From: Armatimonadota bacterium
GTDB taxonomy: Bacteria > Armatimonadota > JADLDR01
DNA length: 36,715 nucleotides
Assembly (NCBI GenBank): GCA_020846535.1
Contig: JADLDR010000092.1
Coordinates: 1 to 36,715 of the forward strand
Direction of reading: 5' to 3'
Below are positions 31,071-36,715 of the stretch, in pieces. Within the stretch, counting starts at the first letter, position 1. Each line of letters begins with the position of its first letter. The translations under genes and the position numbers were made by a program. The notes below the pieces were generated by a model. That model worked only from the letters and a program-made list of their open reading frames with translations, was not told the origin of the DNA and made no database searches.

Positions 31071-31256
31071 CGGAATGATGAAAGTTGAAAATAATCCAGG
31101 CAGGGGAGAGGGGGACAGAGTGTGGGATCCTTTCCAGCCTCATCTCCTCCCTCTGCCCATTTCGGGAAGGGGGCCGGGGGGTTAGGTAACGGGCTATCGA
31201 AGGCCCGAACCCCGCTCCCGCGTGATCGGATTATTGTTTCAACTTTCATCATTCCG
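31071..31256. mobile_element. 186-bp non-coding element with long terminal inverted repeats
   Basis: The left end (31071-31097) starts CGGAATGATGAAAGTTGAAA, and the right end (31228-31256) is its exact inverse over the first 20 bases, with a 2-base gap after that. No clear target duplication is visible. The interior contains a GC-rich GGGGGCCGGGGGGTTAG piece. It is not coding, so a MITE-like element is likely. Confidence 0.7.
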
Positions 31257-31345
31257 TCGATCCCAACAGTGCCGGGTACTCAGCCGAAGCCCGGCGAGGG
31301 GCCGGAGGGGGCGATTGAACGCGGTTCAAAACAAAGGAGAATCCC

Positions 31346-33136
31346 ATGAATCTTCGCTTGATAATACCGATCATTGTTCTCTGCTGCTCCGGTTTGTCGG
31401 CAGCCCGTTCGGAAGGGCTGCCCAAGAAGCTCATCGAATACGGGTGGGATGTGCCTTCACCCGATTTCGTGCAGAAAAACATTCGGGAAATGGAGAAGCG
31501 GCCCTTTGACGGGGTGATCATGCGCCTGAACGGGGGCATGAATGTCTTCCTGCATAAGCCCCTGGAGGCCGCGAAGTTCGAGCAAGATCTGCAAAGCCTC
31601 CGGGCGACCGAGTTTTCGCAATTTACGGACAACTTCATCCTGATGCTGGCTGCTACCGACGAGGGGTGGGACTGGTTCTCGGAAAGCGACTGGAAAGCCT
31701 CCGAGCAGAATATCCGCCTTTTTGCGAAAGCGGCCCGGGCGGGCAGATGTGTCGGCGTCTGTTTCGACCCGGAGCCTTATGGCCGGAATCCCTGGCTCTA
31801 CGGAAGCCAGAGCCGGGCGAAAGACAGATCCTTTGCCGAATTCGAGGCCCAGGCCCGCAGGCGCGGGGCGCGGTTCATCCGCATCCTGCAAAAAGAAGTG
31901 CCGGGTGTGAAGGTCATCACCTTCTTCCAGCTCAGCCTCTTCGGGCATCTAATGAACATTCCCGACCCGGAGGAAAAGAGCCGCGCCCTTGCCAAAGAAT
32001 ACTACGGCCTCCTGCCCGCCTTCCTGAACGGGATGCTGGACGCCGCCCGCCCGGGCACGGTGGTGATCGATGGCAACGAAAACGCCTATTACTACACCGC
32101 CAGCGAGCCGTTTTTTCGCTCCTACCACCTCATACGCCAGAGCGCCCTGGCGATGATCGACCCGAAAAACCGCACTCGATACGGCCTCCAGGTGCAGGCA
32201 GGGCAGGCGCTTTATATGGATCAGCTTTTCGCCCTGCGCCAGCCGGAGAAGGGATTTATCAGCTATTATATGACCCCGGAGGAACGGGCCAGGTGGTTCG
32301 AGCATAACGTCTACTACGCCCTCCACACCACCGATGAATACGTCTGGTGCTACAGCGAGCGGGTGAACTGGTGGCAGAGCCAGGTTCCCGAAGGGGCTGA
32401 AGCGGCCATCCGTTCGGCCCGGGAGAAGCTAAGACAGGGCAAGCCTCTCGGCTTCGGCATCGAGGACACCACCCGGGCCGCTGAAAAGCGGATGCAGGAA
32501 CGGGCGGAGGCGGACATAATGCGGCGGAAAGCGATCATCCCGAAACTGTCCGCCCAGGACACGCCGCCGGTGATCGATGGTAAGCTGGACGATATCCTAT
32601 GGCAGACAATCAAGCCTTTGGAGCCATTTCTGCCGGCCCTGGCAAGCGGGCAGGAGAAAACCCAGGCGAAAACCACCGCGCAAGTGGCCTATGACTCCGG
32701 CTTCCTCTATACCGCCTTCCGCTGTGAGGAGCCGCAGGTGGATAAGCTGGCTGTCTCCGGCGAAAAGCGCGATGACTCTCTCTGGATGGGCGATGTGGTG
32801 GAACTCTTTATCGCTCAGGCGGACAATCCCGAAAGATTCTATCAGTTTATGGTGAATCCGAAGGGCGTTCTGATGGATCAAACTGTGAGCGACAAGGTGG
32901 GAGACCTTACTTTCAGCCCGGACGTGAAATATGCAGCCGCCCGGGGCGAAAAGGAGTGGACGGTCGAAATGGCTGTTCCCTGGTCGGCCATCGGCGGGCC
33001 GCCTCAGCCCGGAGAGCGCAGGCGGGCCAATACAGGCCGGGAGCGCCAGCCTACCCCGGAACTGAGTACATGGTCACAGGTCATCACCGAATTTTTGAGC
33101 CCCGGTCAGTTCGGGGAATGGACGTTCGGCTCTTGA
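31346..33136 (+). CDS. Secreted TIM-barrel-like protein with C-terminal CBM9-like domain
   Basis: A 596-residue exported protein with AAAGGAG before the ATG and a signal peptide (MNLRLIIPIIVLCCSGLSAA). Residues about 25-380 look like a TIM barrel (FDGVIMRLNG, VGVCFDPEPYG, VITFFQLSLFG) of a type seen in uncharacterised proteins of saccharolytic bacteria. Residues 405-596 form a CBM9/DOMON-like carbohydrate-binding domain: PPVIDGKLDDILW, AYDSGFLYTAFRCEE, GDVVELFIA, and the terminal ERQPTPELSTWS...FGEWTF. It probably binds or cleaves a polysaccharide outside the cytoplasm. D/E residues in FDPEPYG are candidate catalytic residues, but this is not proven. The next gene starts 10 bp downstream, so they are co-transcribed. 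Confidence 0.7.
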   Translation: MNLRLIIPIIVLCCSGLSAARSEGLPKKLIEYGWDVPSPDFVQKNIREMEKRPFDGVIMRLNGGMNVFLHKPLEAAKFEQDLQSLRATEFSQFTDNFILMLAATDEGWDWFSESDWKASEQNIRLFAKAARAGRCVGVCFDPEPYGRNPWLYGSQSRAKDRSFAEFEAQARRRGARFIRILQKEVPGVKVITFFQLSLFGHLMNIPDPEEKSRALAKEYYGLLPAFLNGMLDAARPGTVVIDGNENAYYYTASEPFFRSYHLIRQSALAMIDPKNRTRYGLQVQAGQALYMDQLFALRQPEKGFISYYMTPEERARWFEHNVYYALHTTDEYVWCYSERVNWWQSQVPEGAEAAIRSAREKLRQGKPLGFGIEDTTRAAEKRMQERAEADIMRRKAIIPKLSAQDTPPVIDGKLDDILWQTIKPLEPFLPALASGQEKTQAKTTAQVAYDSGFLYTAFRCEEPQVDKLAVSGEKRDDSLWMGDVVELFIAQADNPERFYQFMVNPKGVLMDQTVSDKVGDLTFSPDVKYAAARGEKEWTVEMAVPWSAIGGPPQPGERRRANTGRERQPTPELSTWSQVITEFLSPGQFGEWTFGS

Positions 33137-33146
33137 GGAGGCTTCT

Positions 33147-34922
33147 ATGGCAGCCGATGCCGCATTGAAAAGCCACTTCCGCGGCGAGATCAGGGAAATC
33201 TCCCGGGCGTTCGCCCCCGGCCCGCCGCAGGCGGACGACATCAACCTCTCCGAAATGGCCCGCAACGCCCTGAACTACCTGCGCGGCAATCCCGATCCGG
33301 CCCGGGCCTATGAGTGCAAATTCTCGCTGGGGCCGCTCGGGATTCCCTGCCATTATCCCGAGATCGCCCCGCCCGATGAATACGGCTACGACCCCGTCTC
33401 CCTGGGAGACACCGACTGCCGGATGGACTGGCAATACGCCCATATGCGCGAGATGGCCGGGGAGCCGGAGGCCGATGCGGTGGAAAAGGGCGTCCGGGCG
33501 CGGATCCGCAGCTATCAAAAAGAGGATCGCCTGGTCTGGGTGAACCCGGTGGCCTATATCGGCCAGCCCATCTCCGGCACATGGGCCACCACCTGGAGCA
33601 GCGCCAAGCTGATGCAAAGTCTGGCCGAAAGCTACGAGCGCGAAGGCAACGCAGAGGATATCGAAGAGGCCAGAGCCATCTTCAGGGCGCTCAAGGCGAT
33701 CACCCTCTGGGACGGCGACCGGGCCTACTACCCGGGGATCGCCCCTTACCGGGACGGCCAGTGGCTAAAAATCGGCTGGTGCGCCGACCATGGCCGCAAC
33801 TATCCCTTTATTGTGGAGCCATGTGTCCGCCTGTGGGAAGTGTCCGGCGATGAAGAAGCCCTCGATTTCGCCCGCGCCGTCGCCGAAGGCTTTTTGTCAG
33901 GCGTGCAGCCCGACCAGCGAGAGATGAAGATCGATCCCGAAACTGGGGCCTTCCAGGGCCATGTCCACCTCCACACCCACGCCGTCTGGGGCGTCGCCCA
34001 CCTGGGAGCCGTCCTGAGCGAATCTCGCTACCTGGACTGGGCAGGCCGGGCCTACGAGTTCGTCCGGGCAAGCGGAGCCGATTACGGCTGGTATCCCGAA
34101 TTTATTCCTCAATCCGAATACCGATCCGAAATCTGCGTGGTCGGGGATATGGTTTCCACCGGTGTCTGGCTGGCCCGAGGCGGGATGCCCCACTGCTGGG
34201 ATCATGTGGAGCGCACTGTCGTCAATATGCTCTCGCAATCCCAGTTCTTCCTGACGCCCGGCTTTCTGGCGCTTTTCCATCGGATCCATCAAGGCAGGCC
34301 CTCTGAGGAAATCGAATCGGCTATCCGAGAACTCAGGAAACTGGAAGGCGGTTTCGCCGCCCAACCCGCCTTTGACGATTGGGTGAGTTACCCGGACAAG
34401 ATGGGAGAACCCGGCACATCCGCCAACGGCCTCCAGATGATGGGCTGCTGCCCGCCGGAGGGAATGCGCGGCCTCTGGGAAGCCTGGCAGGGCGCGCTGG
34501 AAGAGCGCAGGGAAGGCGTTTATATCAATATGGCCCTCACCCGCAGCCACAGGGCGGCCAAAGTGACGGCTTACCAGCCTGCCTGTGGCCGCCTGGATAT
34601 CGAGGCTCGCCGGCCCGGCGACTATTTCCTGCGCCCGCCTGCCTGGGCCGACCGTACCTCGGCCAAATTGCTCCGCAACGGCCAGAACGAGGCGCTCCGG
34701 TGGTGCGGCCCGGCGGAGGCGTACGTCAAATGCCCCGCCCTGCTGCCCGGCGATATGCTTACCGTGACCTGGCCCGTCCCCGCCTTCGCGCAGACCTTCG
34801 TCCCTACCAGCGTTCCCGGTCGCCAGCAGCCGGTCACCGTCCGCTGGACAGGCAACCGGGTTACAGGCGTCGAACCACAGGGCAGTTATCTGCCGATGTT
34901 TTCGGACGATCATGGCAGATAG
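33147..34922 (+). CDS. GH127-like (DUF1680-type) glycoside hydrolase
   Basis: A 591-residue protein without a signal peptide, starting after AGGAGG. The helical-barrel body and C-terminal beta-sandwich (YFLRPPAWADRTSAKLLRNG) resemble GH127 beta-L-arabinofuranosidases. In that family zinc is held by one Glu and three Cys, with one Cys acting as nucleophile. The same set is visible here: E328-x-C330 (RSEICVVGD) and C434-C435 (MMGCCPPEG). A His-rich HVHLHTH segment lies at 272-278. It would act in the cytoplasm on imported arabino-oligosaccharides or a related sugar. Its presence fits the arabinose-isomerase-like gene at the other end of the window. Overall similarity to characterised GH127 enzymes is modest, so the substrate is uncertain. 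Confidence 0.75.
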   Translation: MAADAALKSHFRGEIREISRAFAPGPPQADDINLSEMARNALNYLRGNPDPARAYECKFSLGPLGIPCHYPEIAPPDEYGYDPVSLGDTDCRMDWQYAHMREMAGEPEADAVEKGVRARIRSYQKEDRLVWVNPVAYIGQPISGTWATTWSSAKLMQSLAESYEREGNAEDIEEARAIFRALKAITLWDGDRAYYPGIAPYRDGQWLKIGWCADHGRNYPFIVEPCVRLWEVSGDEEALDFARAVAEGFLSGVQPDQREMKIDPETGAFQGHVHLHTHAVWGVAHLGAVLSESRYLDWAGRAYEFVRASGADYGWYPEFIPQSEYRSEICVVGDMVSTGVWLARGGMPHCWDHVERTVVNMLSQSQFFLTPGFLALFHRIHQGRPSEEIESAIRELRKLEGGFAAQPAFDDWVSYPDKMGEPGTSANGLQMMGCCPPEGMRGLWEAWQGALEERREGVYINMALTRSHRAAKVTAYQPACGRLDIEARRPGDYFLRPPAWADRTSAKLLRNGQNEALRWCGPAEAYVKCPALLPGDMLTVTWPVPAFAQTFVPTSVPGRQQPVTVRWTGNRVTGVEPQGSYLPMFSDDHGR

Positions 34923-35035
34923 GAGAAGCGCACAGCGCTATAACGTTATCGAGGCCATCTGCGGGGAGCTTTAGCTTTGCGGCCATCTCCAGCCTCCCAA
35001 ATGCACGAGAAGATCTGTGCGTTGGCATGACCCTG

Positions 35036-35109
35036 GAGATTGCTTCGTCGCTTACGCTCCTCGCAGACTGCATCGATGGCACTGCGTCGCTGCGATTCTC
35101 GCAATGACA
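35036..35109. repeat. GTCATTGCGAGGAGCG-type repeat, two direct partial units
   Basis: GAGATTGCTTCGTCGCTTAC with CTCCTCGCA, then ACTGCGTCGCTGCGATTCTCGCAATGACA, are two right-arm units in the same direction, unlike the inverted pair at 5351-5463. They lie in the 239-bp gap before the oxidoreductase gene. Confidence 0.6.
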
Positions 35110-35161
35110 GACAGGCGAGAGTTCTGAGGATGGAAACCTTACCAACGGAGGAAATCTTTCA

Positions 35162-36232
35162 ATGAGCGACCCCAAACGATTTATACAGGTCGGCATCGGC
35201 GGATTCGGCGGCTACTGGGTCAATAGCGTCATGCCCCGGCTAATCGATGAACTCAAGACAACGCAGGCGGTGGCGGTGGCCGATATCAACCCGGATACCT
35301 TCCCGAACGCCATGGCGAAATACCACCTGCCGGCAGAAAAATGCTACACCGAGACCTGCAAAGCCTTCCAGGAAAACGAGGCCGACTTCGCCGTGATCGT
35401 CGTGCCCCCGGCCCGGCATGAGGAGATGGTTAACCTGGCCCTGGAACATGGAATGGACATCCTTTCCGAAAAGCCCATCGCCGATACGATGGAGGCATGC
35501 TGCCGCATCTATAAAAAGGTGGCCGGCGCGGGCCGGAAGATGGCGGTCACCATGAGCCACCGCTTCGACCAGGACAAGCAAACTCTGGAGCGCCTCATCA
35601 AGTCCGGCAAATACGGGAAAATGGATTACCTGATCGGGCGCAATACCTGGGAGTGCCGCCAATATCCGGCCTGGGGGCCCTTCCGCTACGGCATCCCCGA
35701 CGCCCTTCTGATCGAGGGAACCGTTCATCATTTCGATATCATGCGCTCCCTCACCGGCTCGAACGCCCGCACCGTTTACGCCAGGACCTGGAACCCGGAA
35801 TGGAGCGACTTCAAGGGCGACTGCCAGGCGCTCATCATCATCGAGATGGAAAACGGCATGAAAGTTTTTTACGAGGGAGCCAAAGCCAATGCCTCCACCC
35901 TGAACGGCTGGGTGCAGGACTACTGGCGGGCCGAATGCGACAAAGCGACCCTCGAACTGGACAACCGGAAGCTCCGCGCCATCATGGGAACCCTGCACAA
36001 CAATGCCACCATCCAGGAGATCCCTCTGGATTATCAGCCCGTCTGGATGAACGCCTGGCTGGCCGAACTCTTCGTGAACTGGCTGAACGGCGGTACCGCC
36101 CCGGCCAACCGCCTGGAAGACAACATCCAGTGCGCCGCCCTCCTCTTCGCCGCCGTCGAAAGCGCCCACACGGGGGGAGTGATCGATGTTCAGGGTTATC
36201 TGAACAGGCAGATGGAGTTTGCATCGAAATAA
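35162..36232 (+). CDS. Gfo/Idh/MocA-family oxidoreductase
   Basis: A 356-residue NAD(P)-dependent dehydrogenase, cytoplasmic. The Rossmann start is QVGIGGFGGYW (9-19). The catalytic lysine is in SEKPIAD (E103-K104-P105). The active-site HHFD motif is at H189-H190-x-D192 (TVHHFDIMR). The family oxidises or epimerises sugars and cyclitols, and its length is typical. GGAGGAAA precedes the ATG. It stands 239 bp after the GH127-like gene with a repeat between, and just before a broken GH172-like gene. The substrate cannot be read from the sequence; an arabinose-derived or glycan-derived sugar is plausible from the neighbours. Confidence 0.88.
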   Translation: MSDPKRFIQVGIGGFGGYWVNSVMPRLIDELKTTQAVAVADINPDTFPNAMAKYHLPAEKCYTETCKAFQENEADFAVIVVPPARHEEMVNLALEHGMDILSEKPIADTMEACCRIYKKVAGAGRKMAVTMSHRFDQDKQTLERLIKSGKYGKMDYLIGRNTWECRQYPAWGPFRYGIPDALLIEGTVHHFDIMRSLTGSNARTVYARTWNPEWSDFKGDCQALIIIEMENGMKVFYEGAKANASTLNGWVQDYWRAECDKATLELDNRKLRAIMGTLHNNATIQEIPLDYQPVWMNAWLAELFVNWLNGGTAPANRLEDNIQCAALLFAAVESAHTGGVIDVQGYLNRQMEFASK

Positions 36233-36260
36233 AAGCCAGTCCACACAAAGGAGCCTATCA

Positions 36261-36715
36261 ATGAACAACTGAAACGGTTTTGCTGCGAGCCTGGGCACGC
36301 TCCCGATCTCTCCGATGCCTGCACGCGCTCGATTTCGGCGGAGAACCCGACCGGGGAGAAGGGGAAAGGCAGGCTGGCGATTCCCAGCCCGTCCAATCCG
36401 GCCCTTCCGCCTTCCGCGGCGGCGGTCGATCTGGGCCAGAGGTGGAAGGTCAGGCCCTTTTTTAAGACCCCGGGCCGGGGAGACGGTGATCCTGATGGAT
36501 ATTGACGGCCCCGGCGTCATCCAGCATATCTGGATGGCGACCGAAACGAACTGGGCCGGAAACGGGCGGGCCTGCATCCTCCGGTTCTACTGGGACGGTG
36601 AGGAAACGCCTTCTGTCGAGGTTCCCATGACCGATTTCTTCGCGGTCGGCCACGACCTGTTCGCTCAGGTCAATTCCCTGGCCGTGATCGTGAACCCGCT
36701 TTCGGCCCTGAATTG
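36261..36715 (+). pseudogene. GH172-like (DUF2961) gene start, broken and partial
   Basis: AAAGGAG precedes an ATG at 36261, but codon 4 is TGA. The N-terminal pieces of a DUF2961/GH172 protein then appear in three frames: SLGTLP (36288-36305), TRSISAENPTGEKGKG with LGQRWKVRPFFKTPGRG (ending near 36480), and ETVILMDIDGPGVIQHIWMA with FYWDGEE and EVPMTDFF to the right edge. Changes of frame near 36305-36315 and 36475-36485 are needed to join them. GH172 enzymes are fructose/arabinofuranose-type glycosidases or cyclases. Three lesions in 230 bases suggest a decaying gene, but base-calling errors cannot be excluded from sequence alone. The last frame is open at the window end. Confidence 0.7.

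Noticed and set aside
36270..36272. TGA at codon 4 read as selenocysteine or another recoded residue
   Set aside because: No hairpin of SECIS type is evident, and further frame changes follow, so gene damage or sequence error is simpler.

Overview
The window is a GC-rich bacterial segment, probably from an uncultivated, anaerobic, saccharolytic diderm. The evidence for a diderm is an outer-membrane beta-barrel, a lipoprotein signal and signal peptides. The evidence for anaerobic life is six multiheme cytochromes plus the siroheme-dependent haem route (AhbC, AhbD). The many Gfo/Idh/MocA, PhyH-like and unusual glycosidase genes resemble Armatimonadota or PVC/Hydrogenedentota-type genomes, but I cannot fix the phylum from sequence alone.

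Layout. (1) Bases 1-4838 hold a sugar-related block: the end of a Gfo/Idh/MocA oxidoreductase, a PhyH-family dioxygenase with a strong promoter, a convergent arabinose-isomerase-like protein and a secreted clan GH-A hydrolase. (2) Bases 4913-9054 (minus strand) hold a small hydrophilic protein whose 5' end is cut by a repeat, a radical SAM/SPASM protein, ahbD and ahbC. (3) Bases 9553-23544 (minus strand) hold an apparent extracellular electron transfer locus. Read in transcription order it comprises a NarX/NarL-type two-component pair, an MtrA-like decaheme cytochrome, an MtrB-like barrel, an octaheme lipoprotein, a degenerate receiver protein, a CbcL-type cytochrome b/c fusion, a 28-haem NapC-type cytochrome, a broken AlbA_2/RecG-like gene, and nine- and seven-haem periplasmic cytochromes, closed by a terminator. 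The six cytochromes carry 71 predicted c-haem sites. (4) Bases 23997-24968 hold a threonine/serine dehydratase. (5) Bases 25156-36715 (plus strand) hold a glycan-degradation block: an NPCBM glycosidase, two predicted TIM-barrel proteins (one with a CBM9-like tail), a GH127-like enzyme, a Gfo/Idh/MocA oxidoreductase and a broken GH172-like gene that runs off the end.

How the parts fit (inference). Sugars released by the flanking hydrolases are oxidised inside the cell. Electrons leave the quinone pool through the CbcL-type protein and/or the NapC-type 28-haem protein, cross the periplasm on the soluble cytochromes, and exit through the MtrAB/lipoprotein conduit. AhbC and AhbD would supply haem. 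No transporter, terminal reductase or cytochrome c maturation gene lies in the window.

The window is rich in small non-coding mobile repeats. The most interesting is a 246-bp terminal-inverted-repeat element in two copies, one upstream of ahbCD and one upstream of the sensor kinase. In both, the left end carries TTGAAA facing outward, 16 or 17 bp from a TATAAT/GATAAT box formed by target DNA, so the element appears to donate promoters to both the haem and the regulatory genes. One copy is itself interrupted by a 141-bp element flanked by TATATA on each side.
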